Positions 35,309 to 45,175 of a stretch of 64,000 nucleotides of DNA are shown here, piece by piece; position 1 is the stretch's first letter, and each line of letters begins with the position of its first letter. The stretch covers positions 5,539,501 to 5,603,500 of the forward strand of contig NZ_AP024154.1 in NCBI RefSeq assembly GCF_015533855.1. The letters are read 5' to 3'. The position numbers were made by a program, and so were the translations under genes. The DNA comes from Echinicola sp. 20G (lineage in GTDB: Bacteria; Bacteroidota; Bacteroidia; Cytophagales; Cyclobacteriaceae). The notes under the pieces are model-generated. The model did no database searches. It was not told the DNA's origin and saw only the letters and a program-made list of their open reading frames with translations.

Positions 35309-35869
35309 TTATCTTCTCGAGGAAATGATTTTAGCTGGAATACCTCCTACGATCGAATAAGGCGGTACGTCCTTATTGACAACTGATCCTGCTGCAATAA
35401 TAGCTCCCTTTCCTACGTTTACCCCTGCAAGGATTATTGACCCGGCACCTACCCAAACATCGTCATCAATAACCACCGAAGCATCATAATATGCCTGGTT
35501 GATAGAGGGAATATCGGTGCGGTCAAATACATGGTTGAATGCAAATATCATCACATTTGCGCCCGTATGAACATAATTCCCAATTCGTATTTCTCCCCTT
35601 TCCTTTCCGGCTTGAAATACATTATTGTGGTTGATCAAACAATGATCGCCTATAGTAATTCTTTCGGCTTGACGTAAGATGACCGTAGGGTGCACTTTTG
35701 ACCTTCCTATCCGGGCCTTTTTGTTTCCAATTACATAATTTACTATATAATATGCAAATAACCGAAATGAATGACGAATAAATTGTAATGAGAAAATAGC
35801 CTTGATTATTTCTGTCAAGTATTTTCCTTTGGAAGGCCTGTCAAAATCCACTAAATGTTTATCATTCAT
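35309..35869 (-). CDS. Hexapeptide-repeat acyltransferase (WcaF-like)
   Basis: A 186-residue left-handed beta-helix acetyltransferase. Hexapeptide repeats run from about residue 62 ([20 protein letters not shown]) to the end ([20 protein letters not shown]), with the family's closing [10 protein letters not shown]. The histidine in FAFNHVFDR probably corresponds to the catalytic base. Such enzymes O- or N-acetylate sugars of surface polysaccharides with acetyl-CoA. The start overlaps the WecG-like gene by eight bases and two bases separate it from the ATP-grasp gene. Confidence 0.85.
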   Translation of the reverse strand: MNDKHLVDFDRPSKGKYLTEIIKAIFSLQFIRHSFRLFAYYIVNYVIGNKKARIGRSKVHPTVILRQAERITIGDHCLINHNNVFQAGKERGEIRIGNYVHTGANVMIFAFNHVFDRTDIPSINQAYYDASVVIDDDVWVGAGSIILAGVNVGKGAIIAAGSVVNKDVPPYSIVGGIPAKIISSRR

Positions 35870-36632
35870 ACGCCCTCCTTGATGATCCCCGTTCCAAAAT
35901 TATTTTTACGGCAGACTGCATTAGAAAAAAAATATAGCGAGGGTATTTTTTCAGAAATTCCATGGGCCTTTCTTTAAAGCGCCAAAACACCCCTGTAAGT
36001 CCTAGCTTTTGAACACTCGCAGATGGCATCTTGTACTCTCCCAAAAGGTACCTGAAAGCCGCCCCTACATTGATAATGATCTTGTGGTCCGTATGTTCAA
36101 TTAACTTGGACGAAAACACATCCTGCTTGGGTGATCCCAACGCTAGCCAGACGATGTCACATTTGCTTTCATTGATCATCTTGCCAATGGCAGCATAATC
36201 ATAATCCTCTAGATCCTTAAAGGCAGGAGAATAAGTACCAACTATTTTTGTTTTCGGATAGGCCTTGACATATTTATTAACCAATAGACCCAAGACCCCT
36301 TCTGTATCTCCCAATAAAAAATGTTTGATTCCCGATACTTCATCAGCCATCATGCTTTCCATCAGCTCAGGACCGGAAATGCGCTCCAAATGGGATACCC
36401 CTGCCAGTTTCCCCAACCAAACCAAAGGCATGCCGTCCGGGATGATCGCCAGGGCATTGTTTTGGATTTTACAATAGGTAGGGTCTTGACTGGACAAATA
36501 AGCAGTCCGGGTATTGGTCACACAGATATAGCCATTCTTTTTTCCTGCATTTTCACAAATCCAAGAGGATAACTCCTCCTTAGACCTGGTAGATATCATA
36601 AGCTTGCCCGCCTTAAACTTCTTCCTTTTCAT
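35862..36632 (-). CDS. WecG/TagA/CpsF-family glycosyltransferase (GT26)
   Basis: A 256-residue GT26 protein. Signature segments are [15 protein letters not shown] at about residues 62-76 and [15 protein letters not shown] at about 155-169, the conserved donor-site motifs of the family, with [20 protein letters not shown] near the C-terminus. Members transfer ManNAcA, ManNAc or glucose to lipid-linked GlcNAc, the product of a WecA/TagO enzyme; the WecA-like gene at 26687 could supply that substrate. The start is four bases after the CapA-family stop. Confidence 0.88.
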   Translation of the reverse strand: MKRKKFKAGKLMISTRSKEELSSWICENAGKKNGYICVTNTRTAYLSSQDPTYCKIQNNALAIIPDGMPLVWLGKLAGVSHLERISGPELMESMMADEVSGIKHFLLGDTEGVLGLLVNKYVKAYPKTKIVGTYSPAFKDLEDYDYAAIGKMINESKCDIVWLALGSPKQDVFSSKLIEHTDHKIIINVGAAFRYLLGEYKMPSASVQKLGLTGVFWRFKERPMEFLKKYPRYIFFLMQSAVKIILERGSSRRAYE

Positions 36633-36636
36633 ATCA

Positions 36637-37743
36637 TTAAAGCATATTTTTATCTTCTAGGTTATTACGCATAGAACTAGTATCCTTCATTGCCCATCGA
36701 GCCATATTTTTAAAGTCTTTAAATCTTTTAAAAAATAGCTTAATTAATGATAAAACCCCTTTATACTTTATTTGAAAATGAATAGTTGAGATAGAATGTA
36801 AAATTATCTCTTTTTTATATTGCTCCTTGTAAAACTTCTCATATTCATTAGAGTTTTCTTTGAGCAGCTTTGAAACACTATTCCAACTATTTATAATTTT
36901 TTCTTGCTGTTTCTCATTTGGAAAAACAGTACTCAAATCTTTTGATATAAAAGTCGGTTTGATGCACCAATCCAACAACTCACTATTTTTTATTGTAACA
37001 TCTAAAACACATGCCTTTCTTCTCCTTTCAGATTGTCCATCCATAATAAAATCACCAATGCTATAAAAAATAGGTTTGCCTTTGTAATATTCCATTCCTC
37101 CTAAAACATGAGGATGAACAGTGACTATACAATCTACTCCTAAATCCACCTTTTCATGCAGTATTTTTCTAAAAGCAGGGTTTGGAAACCTAGTAAACAT
37201 TATTCCTCCGTGCGCATACAAAGCCACAAAATAGCCGAGGTCCTTGTATTGTTTAATCTTTTTATCAATTATGGGGTTTTCCAACCAAAGTAGCTTCTTA
37301 TCAAAATGTTCATCCATCGGAACATTTAGAATGTCCGTACAACAGATAATAGCTACCTTTTCTCCATTATTGTTTATTACTAATGGTTCATATTCTTGGT
37401 CATAAAATCCATTATGTCCAACTTTTTTCTTTTCTAAGTGTTTTATAGAATCAATAACCCCAACATTCCCTGCATCATTGATATGATTATTAGCAAGTGA
37501 AAATCCATGAATATATGAAACCTTATCCAACATGGTTGGGGTACCAACAAAATTCATTAAATCTCCTTCATCTTCTGGAATTGTTGATATTGGGGCTTCC
37601 AAGTTAGCAAAAACATAATCGGACTCTTTTAAGTGAACAACAACATTGTCCTCTACTATGCTATCAGAGTTTTTTAAAAATCTTTTACTGATATCTCTGC
37701 CGAGCATTACATCACCAAGAAAGGTAAGTTTAATGTAACTCAT
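36637..37743 (-). CDS. CapA-family (PGA_cap) metallophosphatase-like protein
   Basis: A 368-residue CapA-fold protein without signal peptide. FLGDVMLGRDISKRF at about residues 8-22, ANLEAPIS, LANNHINDAG and VHPHVLGGMEYYKGKPIFYS give the full set of calcineurin-like metal-binding motifs of PF09587. The family is named for Bacillus poly-gamma-glutamate capsule export, but in Gram-negative polysaccharide clusters its role is unknown and may involve editing or modification of the glycan. It directly abuts the GT4 gene upstream without a gap. Confidence 0.85.
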   Translation of the reverse strand: MSYIKLTFLGDVMLGRDISKRFLKNSDSIVEDNVVVHLKESDYVFANLEAPISTIPEDEGDLMNFVGTPTMLDKVSYIHGFSLANNHINDAGNVGVIDSIKHLEKKKVGHNGFYDQEYEPLVINNNGEKVAIICCTDILNVPMDEHFDKKLLWLENPIIDKKIKQYKDLGYFVALYAHGGIMFTRFPNPAFRKILHEKVDLGVDCIVTVHPHVLGGMEYYKGKPIFYSIGDFIMDGQSERRRKACVLDVTIKNSELLDWCIKPTFISKDLSTVFPNEKQQEKIINSWNSVSKLLKENSNEYEKFYKEQYKKEIILHSISTIHFQIKYKGVLSLIKLFFKRFKDFKNMARWAMKDTSSMRNNLEDKNML

Positions 37744-38838
37744 TTAGTTTGATGCCTCTTTTAAAATATTCAATAATCTATTTTCAAAAATTCTAAGGGT
37801 AAAATTCTTAAGGAACCTATCTCTTCCATTTTTGCCCATTGTTTCTCTCAAATCAGAGTTAATCAGTAATTCCTGAATATGGTCTGCTAAAGCGACAGTA
37901 TTTTTTTGTTCAATTAAAAATCCGGTCTTGCCATTACTAATCACACTTGGTATACCACCCTCGAATGTTGAAATTATTGGTAGGCCATGTTGCATTGCTT
38001 CAAGATTCACAAGGCCAAAAGTTTCATAAGGATAATATGTTGGGAAAACAAAAATATCTGATTGTGAAAAAAGTTCTGATTTTGTATCTCCTTCCACTTT
38101 TCCACATATCTGAATATTCTCTCCCAAATTTCTTTCTAAGATTTCATTTTGAAGTTGAACATAAGAAACATCCCCCTCATTCCCTGCAACGTAGCATTTA
38201 AAATCTACACCCTTTTTTCTAATGATATGACAAGCGTCTAGCAACTCATAAATACCCTTTGACTCTATTAAATTAGACAAAAAAAGAATTGTTGGAATAC
38301 TATTTATTTTCTTATCGCTTAATTCTACTGAAGATTCAGGTATCCCATTCGGGCAATAAAACACTTCATCTTCTTTGACATATTTACTTATATCATCGTA
38401 TAAATAAGGAGAGAGCAAAATTACTTTAGTTTTAAAAAACAAATTTTTATACAATAAATGATTTAAGTATTTTTTATTCAGTCCTGCTCCTTTATTATGT
38501 AAATGAAGGATAATTCTTGAATTAAATAATCTGACTAAAAATACAAGTATTGAATCCTTTAATAATCCTTTTCCCAGCATAGCTGGAGATAAATAAACTA
38601 TATCAAACTTATCGTTGATAAGTGCCTTAAAAACATTTTTATAAACCCTTATAAATGCCAACAATTTATCTTTACCACCTTTACCTATATCTTGAACTTT
38701 CTGAGAAGTCCCAATATTAATGAAATTAGTGTCGAAGTTTTTGTTTATTACATCACTATTAACAATCTGTTTAGCTACAACCGACGAGCCATGAATAGGG
38801 GGAGGTAGCGTCAACAAAAACAAAATTCTTTTTTTCAC
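37744..38838 (-). CDS. Family 4 (GT-B) glycosyltransferase
   Basis: A 364-residue GT4 enzyme beginning KKRILFLLTLPPPIHGSSVV, with IPTILFLSNLIESKGIYELL at the donor domain and YETFGLVNLEAMQHGLPIIS as the E-x7-E motif. The base composition is visibly more AT-rich than that of the flanking gmd and ATP-grasp genes. Its start overlaps the upstream GT2 gene by four bases. It is predicted to extend the module 2 repeat unit. Confidence 0.87.
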   Translation of the reverse strand: MKKRILFLLTLPPPIHGSSVVAKQIVNSDVINKNFDTNFINIGTSQKVQDIGKGGKDKLLAFIRVYKNVFKALINDKFDIVYLSPAMLGKGLLKDSILVFLVRLFNSRIILHLHNKGAGLNKKYLNHLLYKNLFFKTKVILLSPYLYDDISKYVKEDEVFYCPNGIPESSVELSDKKINSIPTILFLSNLIESKGIYELLDACHIIRKKGVDFKCYVAGNEGDVSYVQLQNEILERNLGENIQICGKVEGDTKSELFSQSDIFVFPTYYPYETFGLVNLEAMQHGLPIISTFEGGIPSVISNGKTGFLIEQKNTVALADHIQELLINSDLRETMGKNGRDRFLKNFTLRIFENRLLNILKEASN

Positions 38839-39725
38839 TTTCTTAGTATTTTACCAATTTTATCGAGAACTCTAGCTTTTATTGAAAACTTCATCCTAAA
38901 CTCTTTAACGAGCATGTCATCAACACCTTGATATTTTTCAAATAAATAGCTCTTCTTATTGCTCTGATCTAAATTTGTTTCAAACCTTTTTGTTTCAACT
39001 GTATGTGTAGCATTTGAACTAAAACCTACACTATACAGTTTTGAAGATGAAGGAAATACCGTGACCATTCCATTCTTAAACTGATGATAACAAAATCTAA
39101 TTGCCCACGAATCAATCCTTCCATTCATTTGAGCTGATAGCATTTTGCACATATCTGATCCTCCTCTATTAAACCTCTTCTTGAGGCTAGTACTCTTAAC
39201 AAAATCTTCATAATCAGAAACCTCCCAGTCTATTTGCTCCCATCTATTCCGCCATGTACCCCATCCCCATGAAGAAGCTCGAAGTCCGAAATAATAGTCT
39301 CCTCTTCCAGGCAAGCTTGGTAGGTCAAGTGTATAACCAGATACTGAAATTACATTTTCATCATCTTCATAAAATTCCAGCCCCTGATTCATAAAGTTCA
39401 GAAAATTGGGAGCTGTAACCAGATCGTCTTCCAATACAATTACCCTTTTATGACTTTCCAAGACCTTGGTTACGCCTCCTATGATGGACTTGGCCAGGCC
39501 TTGGTTTTGAGGGCTTTCGAATATTATTACTTTCTTAAACCCCTCGATGGACTTCAGGTAAGACCTTACCCCAAGGACCTTTTCTTTACCGCTCTCGCTT
39601 TTCCACCCATCGGAGAAGATGTACAGTTCGGAATCACCGGCCAGGTAATTGGCACGTAATGCTTCCACCGTTTTTTGGGTTTCTTCTAGCCGGTTATAGG
39701 TAAAGAGGCAAATCGGTGCATTCAT
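38835..39725 (-). CDS. Family 2-like glycosyltransferase
   Basis: A 296-residue GT-A enzyme starting APICLFTYNRLEETQKTVEA, with VIVLEDDLVTAPNFLNFMN carrying the EDD metal site at about residues 97-99. The GWGTWRNRWEQIDW segment after the catalytic core is typical of a subgroup of Bacteroidota capsule transferases. It overlaps both neighbours by four bases, consistent with one operon. Donor sugar unknown. Confidence 0.85.
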   Translation of the reverse strand: MNAPICLFTYNRLEETQKTVEALRANYLAGDSELYIFSDGWKSESGKEKVLGVRSYLKSIEGFKKVIIFESPQNQGLAKSIIGGVTKVLESHKRVIVLEDDLVTAPNFLNFMNQGLEFYEDDENVISVSGYTLDLPSLPGRGDYYFGLRASSWGWGTWRNRWEQIDWEVSDYEDFVKSTSLKKRFNRGGSDMCKMLSAQMNGRIDSWAIRFCYHQFKNGMVTVFPSSSKLYSVGFSSNATHTVETKRFETNLDQSNKKSYLFEKYQGVDDMLVKEFRMKFSIKARVLDKIGKILRK

Positions 39726-40861
39726 ATATTTTTTATTAATAATACTGCCTTTATGTTTTCATACTGCCATACCCCATTGATCAGCTTATAGACAAACCAT
39801 ACAATAAATACAGTGGAGACCATGCAAATTAGCTCACCAAGACGGTGATTGAACTTTCTGTCTATATATCCCAAGAACAGGTACCAGGCCACTGGAAAGA
39901 AAAAATACAAATAGAAGCCAAACCTTAGGGCCAGTTCGGTATTATTTAAGTTTACCAAAACAAATGCAAAGATCACAATGGCCAAATAGAATGTTAAATT
40001 CCCCCCCTTAATTTGTTGGTTATTCTTAGCAAAAAACCCTGCAAACAATATCACCAAGGTAAATAATATGATACCTAAATTGCCCAAGGGTTCCAGATCA
40101 ATCGATTCTGTTTGATTTATTCTGCTAAAGACGTATGACAGAAATGGTAAAGAAGAAAATATTCGCTCCAAAACAAAGGCATACTTAAACAGGATAGTGA
40201 ATATAACACCAGAAAAGATCAATACCGTGATAGTCCTTTTCAAAGAAACCGGTTTCATCATACCTGGCAAAAGGGCCAAGATGAAAATAAATGCCGTACT
40301 GTGGGTAAAACATGCCAATACCAACAATAACCTTCCCAGCTTTCTATTCCCCCAAAAACCATACTCCACAATAAATACCATAATCAGCGAGGCTGCCAAG
40401 AACTGTCTCATCAAATGGGCAGATAATGAAAACAAATTCGGAAAGCCAAAAGCAGCAATGAAGCCGGCAAAAAGAACTAGAGGGGAAAACCCCAGTTTCT
40501 CTTGGCACCTAATGATGGCATAGCCTATCAAAAAGTAACAAATCGTGGTATGGGCTATTAAATACAACTTCACATTTCCTGCAAATACTGTGTGCAGTAT
40601 ATAATTATACATAAAAAATGCAGGCTCCTTAAGACTGTGATTGATATAATCCAAGAAACCAAACCCACCTATACTTCTGTAATTTTCGATGTAATTGTAT
40701 AAATCACTTTCAGGAATTTTGTTGGCATTCAAAACGCCCAACACCGCACTCGATAACAGGCTCAACAACAAAGCATTATCCTTTGTGAAATTCTTAATCA
40801 AGCTCATCGCTGAAAAGAAAACCCCCAACAACGGAGAAACAAAGAAATATAGAATTGCCAT
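39722..40861 (-). CDS. EpsG/Wzy-type polysaccharide polymerase (module 2)
   Basis: A 379-residue membrane protein with about ten to twelve helices. The N-terminal sequence with IPESDLYNYIENYRSIGGFG after the first helices and LSAHLMRQFLAASLIMVFIV in the middle match the EpsG family of Wzy-like polymerases (PF14897). It would polymerise the repeat unit exported by the flippase encoded just upstream. It starts 26 bases after the flippase stop and overlaps the GT2 gene. Confidence 0.83.
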   Translation of the reverse strand: MAILYFFVSPLLGVFFSAMSLIKNFTKDNALLLSLLSSAVLGVLNANKIPESDLYNYIENYRSIGGFGFLDYINHSLKEPAFFMYNYILHTVFAGNVKLYLIAHTTICYFLIGYAIIRCQEKLGFSPLVLFAGFIAAFGFPNLFSLSAHLMRQFLAASLIMVFIVEYGFWGNRKLGRLLLVLACFTHSTAFIFILALLPGMMKPVSLKRTITVLIFSGVIFTILFKYAFVLERIFSSLPFLSYVFSRINQTESIDLEPLGNLGIILFTLVILFAGFFAKNNQQIKGGNLTFYLAIVIFAFVLVNLNNTELALRFGFYLYFFFPVAWYLFLGYIDRKFNHRLGELICMVSTVFIVWFVYKLINGVWQYENIKAVLLIKNI

Positions 40862-40887
40862 AGAATGTTATTGAAATTGGTTCTTCG

Positions 40888-42159
40888 TTAACTTAGTTTT
40901 GGCATATTGCCATTTAACAGTTTGTTAAACCAATAAACCTGAAAACCATTATAGATGATATTTTCGATGATTTTGGTCATAAACACACCCAAAACGCCAT
41001 AATTTAAAACAAGATAGTATCCCAAAAGCACGGCAACAACACTTCTCATTACCAGCAATTGAAAAGCGACATCCGTCCTTTTTACCGCATTCATGGCCAC
41101 CTTAATTGGCTGGAACAGTATATTGATGGCTTGGTTTATAAAGGGCAAAAATACAACAAATCCCAAACCTGCATACTTTTCACTGAAAAACCATTGGACA
41201 ATATTATTTCCCATCCCAAGCCCTATAAGCACCAGTATCAAGGCCATGATGAAGAAGATCAGGGTCCATTTCTTTGTCAGTTCTTTTATTTTTCCGATTT
41301 CCTTATTGGACCGGACAAAAATCGGTAGCAGATATGCACTCAAGGCAGTCAGGATAGGGTTAATTAAACTGGCAATACTCATCAATATCCCTACAGTAGC
41401 TATATCTTCCTTTCTGGACAAAATTAGCAAAAGCCAGGGGTAGACTTGATTGGCAATGTGAAAAAACAAATTGGATCCCAGTAACCATTTCCCCACTTTC
41501 CAATTGACTTTTTTGAAATACTTGATCCATCTTAGTTCCACCTTGACCTTTTGATAGTTTTTGAGGTAAAACACGCCACTAATAACCAAATAGATCAAAC
41601 TGCTTCCCATCAAAAAAAGGTTGAGGCTGGTGTTTCCCGATAAGAAGAAAAACAGTAAGAAGAGGAGGATCCCTCCACCTCCAAAAAGACCACAAATCAG
41701 GTTGTCTTTTGTTTTTCTTTCACTCAATAGCATTTCCCTTAAAAAGTAATAAGACAAATAAGCCAGTATATAAAAGATGCCCAATGCAAACAGGTCCGAA
41801 TCAAAGCCATGATCAAGCAAGTAAAGGACGGGAATCGTTAAAACCAAACCTAGTGTAAAGAACAACTTGAATAAATAAGTGTAGTTTCTGTATTGTTGCA
41901 CACGGTGTTTGCCAAAATCATTTTGATTAATGGCAAAAGGCTTTGATATAAGAGCACTCTGGATACCTAGAATAAAAAGGGTAATGGATACCAGCAAAAC
42001 GAAATTAGCATAATCGTTTTTGCTGACATTTCTGGCCAAAACCACCGTAGTAAAGAAAGTAGCCAAGCTCATGATGCCCTGATCTACCATGACACTGATG
42101 AGTTTGCTCATTTCTTTTGATTCTACGATTCGTCTCTTTAACCTGATAACCGATTGCAT
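40888..42159 (-). CDS. Wzx-type flippase (module 2)
   Basis: A 423-residue protein with about twelve membrane helices, of the oligosaccharide flippase type. The typical entry VMVDQGIMSLATFFTTVVLARNVSK lies at about residues 23-47 and NFVLLVSITLFI follows. Starting at the internal ATG (Met17) is also possible. It follows gmd after a 188-base gap that contains a TATATTTG element at 42321-42328, so a separate promoter is possible. Confidence 0.84.
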   Translation of the reverse strand: MQSVIRLKRRIVESKEMSKLISVMVDQGIMSLATFFTTVVLARNVSKNDYANFVLLVSITLFILGIQSALISKPFAINQNDFGKHRVQQYRNYTYLFKLFFTLGLVLTIPVLYLLDHGFDSDLFALGIFYILAYLSYYFLREMLLSERKTKDNLICGLFGGGGILLFLLFFFLSGNTSLNLFLMGSSLIYLVISGVFYLKNYQKVKVELRWIKYFKKVNWKVGKWLLGSNLFFHIANQVYPWLLLILSRKEDIATVGILMSIASLINPILTALSAYLLPIFVRSNKEIGKIKELTKKWTLIFFIMALILVLIGLGMGNNIVQWFFSEKYAGLGFVVFLPFINQAINILFQPIKVAMNAVKRTDVAFQLLVMRSVVAVLLGYYLVLNYGVLGVFMTKIIENIIYNGFQVYWFNKLLNGNMPKLS

Positions 42160-42320
42160 CTAAATTAGAATTGACTAAATATATTCCAGTTGGCCTTCCT
42201 GATGACTACCTGTCCAAAAATTATAGCCACGCACTACAACTTTTGACACTGACTTTCCAATGATCCTCTTGATTTACTTCGAATTGATCAAAACCTGAAG
42301 AGGTATTGACTTAATTTATA

Positions 42321-42328
42321 CAAATATA
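42321..42328 (-). promoter_or_regulatory. Candidate -7 element upstream of the module 2 flippase
   Basis: TATATTTG on the minus strand, 162 bases before the flippase start, is a perfect match to the Bacteroidota -7 consensus TAnnTTTG. The same octamer occurs upstream of gmd and wza. No clear -33 element is seen, so chance occurrence in AT-rich DNA is possible. Confidence 0.35.
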
Positions 42329-42347
42329 TGGCCTTATCTCGAAAGAC

Positions 42348-43508
42348 TTACTCGGCTTGGGTCAATACCTTGTGTCCACCTTTCTTCAAATAAAGATCTC
42401 TCTGGAAAAGAGCCACATCCGCTTCCATCATATCCGTCACCAAAGCCTGTAGGTCATATTCAGGAATCCAACCCAATTTTTCCTTGGCCTTGGTAGCATC
42501 TCCGATCAGCAGGTCCACTTCCGTAGGACGGAAATATTTAGGATCTACCGATACAATGGGGGTTTCAAGTAGGTGCAGTAAAGTGCTTGATACACTCTGC
42601 CCTGTGACTTCCATATATCTAGCATCATCGATAGCATCCAAGATCCCCACTTCATTGACTCCTTCTCCTTCGAAGCGTAGCAGCAAGCCTGCATGGGCAA
42701 AGGCCATCTTGACAAAGTCCCTTACTGTGGTGGTTACCCCTGTTGCAATAACCCAATCCTCAGCTTGCTCGGCTTGCAGGATCATCCACATCATGCGCAC
42801 ATAGTCCTTGGCATGTCCCCAATCCCTTTTGGAGTCCAGATTACCCAAGAAAATATGTTCCTGTAAGCCCAAGGCGATCTTAGCAGCAGCCCTGGTAATT
42901 TTTCTGGTTACAAAGGTCTCTCCCCGTAGCGGCGACTCGTGGTTAAAGAGAATACCATTACAGGCAAAGATATCATAAGCCTCCCGGTAATTGACCGTAA
43001 TCCAGTAGGCGTACATCTTGGCCACAGCATAAGGAGAACGAGGATAGAAAGGCGTGGCTTCCGTTTGTGGTACCGCCTGTACCAAGCCATAGAGTTCGGA
43101 AGTAGAAGCCTGGTACACCCTGGTTTTCTTTTCCAGTCCTAAAAAACGGATAGCCTCTAATATTCTCAGTGTACCTATGCCATCAGCATTGGCCGTATAT
43201 TCTGGGGTATCAAAGGACACCTTTACATGCGACATGGCCGCCAAGTTATAAATCTCGTCCGGTTGGGTTTCCTGAATGATCCTGGTCAGGTTCATGGAAT
43301 CAGTCATATCTCCATAGTGGAGCACCAATTGGGGATTTTCTACATGAGGATCCTCATACAGGTGATCAATACGGTCAGTGTTGAATAATGAAGAACGGCG
43401 CTTGATCCCATGGACCTTATACCCCTTTTCCAATAACAGTTCCGCCAGGTAGGCTCCATCCTGTCCGGTAATCCCGGTGATCAAGGCCACTTTTTGATTC
43501 TTTTCCAT
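42348..43508 (-). CDS. gmd: GDP-mannose 4,6-dehydratase
   Basis: A 386-residue short-chain dehydrogenase/reductase enzyme of the Gmd family. [14 protein letters not shown] at residues 12-25 binds NADP, STSELYG at about 135-141 holds the catalytic Thr/Ser and Glu, and Y160 and K164 in SPYAVAK form the YxxxK pair. [19 protein letters not shown] follows, as in true Gmd enzymes. It converts GDP-mannose to GDP-4-keto-6-deoxymannose. No GDP-fucose synthase (fcl) or GDP-rhamnose reductase is adjacent, so the next step must be encoded elsewhere. It is the first gene of the module 2 run, after a long noncoding spacer. Confidence 0.95.
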   Translation of the reverse strand: MEKNQKVALITGITGQDGAYLAELLLEKGYKVHGIKRRSSLFNTDRIDHLYEDPHVENPQLVLHYGDMTDSMNLTRIIQETQPDEIYNLAAMSHVKVSFDTPEYTANADGIGTLRILEAIRFLGLEKKTRVYQASTSELYGLVQAVPQTEATPFYPRSPYAVAKMYAYWITVNYREAYDIFACNGILFNHESPLRGETFVTRKITRAAAKIALGLQEHIFLGNLDSKRDWGHAKDYVRMMWMILQAEQAEDWVIATGVTTTVRDFVKMAFAHAGLLLRFEGEGVNEVGILDAIDDARYMEVTGQSVSSTLLHLLETPIVSVDPKYFRPTEVDLLIGDATKAKEKLGWIPEYDLQALVTDMMEADVALFQRDLYLKKGGHKVLTQAE

Positions 43509-43577
43509 TGGTATATTAGTTGACTTTAAAACAGCGCGTACTGAGAAGGCACTGAGTTTCTATTTGTTTTTTCATTG

Positions 43578-43628
43578 GGTGTCGTCTGTGACTACACCTT
43601 ACTATGATTGGAAGTATATAATTCCAGT
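43578..43628. repeat. Two-hairpin repeat, copy A
   Basis: GGTGTCGTC-TGT-GACTACACC (one mismatch in the stem) followed by CTATGATTGGAAGTATATAA and TTCCAGT. It matches copy C over the whole length with a few differences. Confidence 0.8.
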
Positions 43629-43772
43629 GCCTCAACTTGCCGAATCTTCCTAACTATTGCAGATAGGATATCGCTGTGGTTTCGGTTCAAACTGTCTTTG
43701 GTTCAGGAGCTAAGTTCCTTATCACTAATTAATTCAAAAGAATAGGAACCTAAAATACGCCATTTCCGTTAA

Positions 43773-43780
43773 CAAATATA
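43773..43780 (-). promoter_or_regulatory. Candidate -7 element upstream of gmd
   Basis: TATATTTG on the minus strand, 265 bases before the gmd start. TTAG lies 18 bases upstream as a weak -33 candidate. The resulting leader would contain the hairpin repeat at 43578-43628. Confidence 0.4.
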
Positions 43781-44641
43781 TGCTTGTTTGATGTATGACT
43801 AAGGCTACATCACCTTAACTTCAATAGGCCTGTTCAATTCTTTTTTACTATTTTTTAATTCTTATAGTTCCACGAAAGAGCGCCTTTCAAAATCGCACAA
43901 AGCTTCGCTATTGTCAGTCCCATGATTCCATTTTACAGTCAGCAGCTTGTGCTCGCTTCAGAAAAAACATGGTTACTGAAATGATATCCAAATGGATATG
44001 CTCTTTTATTAAAATATGTTGACCCCAAAAATCTCACCCTTCAAAAGCTAACTAACTTATTTTCCCAACAGGAAAAATTTACCAGTTATATCGAGGTGCA
44101 AATATGTCAAAAAATTAATTAAAAAAATGGTTTTCATAATTAATTAACTGCATTATTTAAAAAAATAACCTTTTCAGGGTATTTTTTTAAATAATATTCA
44201 ACAAACATTGTTTTACAGAAACTTTTTTTAATGAAAAACAACAAACGACAAAAAAACATAGATAAAAACACTAATATCAGGTAAAAATATATTTTTTCTA
44301 GAAATAAGAATATAAAATTAAATGCCCCATTTTTGTTCAAAAAACAAATACATTGATCAGCAATACATAATATTGTCTAAAACTAAGTCCTTATAAGAAC
44401 AGAAGTCTTATGTTCTAAAATACTTTTTCCTGACAGTAAAATTCAATTTTTTATATTGGTATTTTTATCATTATTATTGGTATAAGTAACGTAAGTCGTT
44501 TGGCCTAATTTATAAAATCATAAGTACCAATATTTTACAGTCTGAAACAACCTGTACCCATTAAAACTGAAATATTGTAAAGAAAATTTAATACAGCTTG
44601 AACCTACTTTTAAATCAGTCGCTTTGTTGCTGCTTTCGACA

Positions 44642-44702
44642 CTACCTGAAGGTAGACAGCTTCACCATAGCCGAGGCTATGCCTCAGTCTCCAAACAGAC
44701 TG
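44642..44702. repeat. Three adjacent short perfect hairpins
   Basis: CTACCT-GA-AGGTAG at 44642-44655, CATAGCC-GA-GGCTATG at 44666-44681 and CAGTCT-CCAAAC-AGACTG at 44685-44702. All three are perfect stems within 61 bases. The function is unknown; an RNA structure or relic of a mobile element end are possibilities. Confidence 0.75.
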
Positions 44703-44938
44703 CTTTCCTTGTATTTTTCAGTCCTCATAACGAACCCCAATGCATAATCCGGGTAAAAAATTCCTGGATACAATTATCCGTTTGTTTACCGGTATAATCC
44801 TTTCTATTAGTTGCAAAGCCCTTAGAAGGCATTTTCCCTGAGTACACCTTTTGATGATAATTGGAGTTTGCCTGTGATAATTCTTAGAATCCCTAAGGAT
44901 CTATATTCGACTAAATTTTCACTCCATGACCTACACTA

Positions 44939-44990
44939 GGTGTATAGTCTATGACCAGACCTTAATATGAGGGGAACTTGTAAGCCCAGC
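44939..44990. repeat. Two-hairpin repeat, degenerate copy B
   Basis: GGTGTATAGTCTATGACCAG followed by ACCTTAATATGAGGGGAACT and TGTAAGCCCAGC. The order and spacing follow copies A and C but the stems are degraded. Confidence 0.55.
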
Positions 44991-45075
44991 ATCCCGAAAA
45001 CTTTCTTACTAAATGGGCGAGTGCTACAATGCGGTATTTAAAATACCTAAACTCAGGGAGTACTTAAATAAAATA

Positions 45076-45125
45076 GGTGTAGTCTGTGACTACACCTATT
45101 TATGATTGGAATTTATAATTCCAGT
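45076..45125. repeat. Two-hairpin repeat, copy C (best conserved)
   Basis: GGTGTAGTC-TGT-GACTACACC is a perfect nine-base-arm stem, followed after eight bases by GATTGGAATT-TAT-AATTCCAGT, a second stem (GGAATT/AATTCC). It lies 121 bases after the wzc stop. Confidence 0.85.
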
Positions 45126-45175
45126 AATCTTATAAATATCCGATAAACTCAATGATGATACGGTATTTAAAATGA

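Larger units (their letters stand above)
43509..45175. other. Long noncoding spacer between wzc and gmd
   Basis: About 1.7 kb without a credible gene. It contains three copies of a two-hairpin repeat (43578, 44939, 45076), three adjacent short perfect hairpins at 44642-44702, a very AT-rich stretch at about 44100-44560, and a palindrome GGTATTT-AA-AATACC near 45033. It may be a graveyard of repeats at an insertion point between two polysaccharide operons, or a long regulatory leader of gmd. Confidence 0.6.

Noticed and set aside
44140..44340. 66-codon hydrophobic minus-strand frame in the wzc-gmd spacer
   Set aside because: The region is extremely AT-rich, where Phe/Leu/Ile-rich frames arise by chance; no ribosome-binding site or family resemblance.
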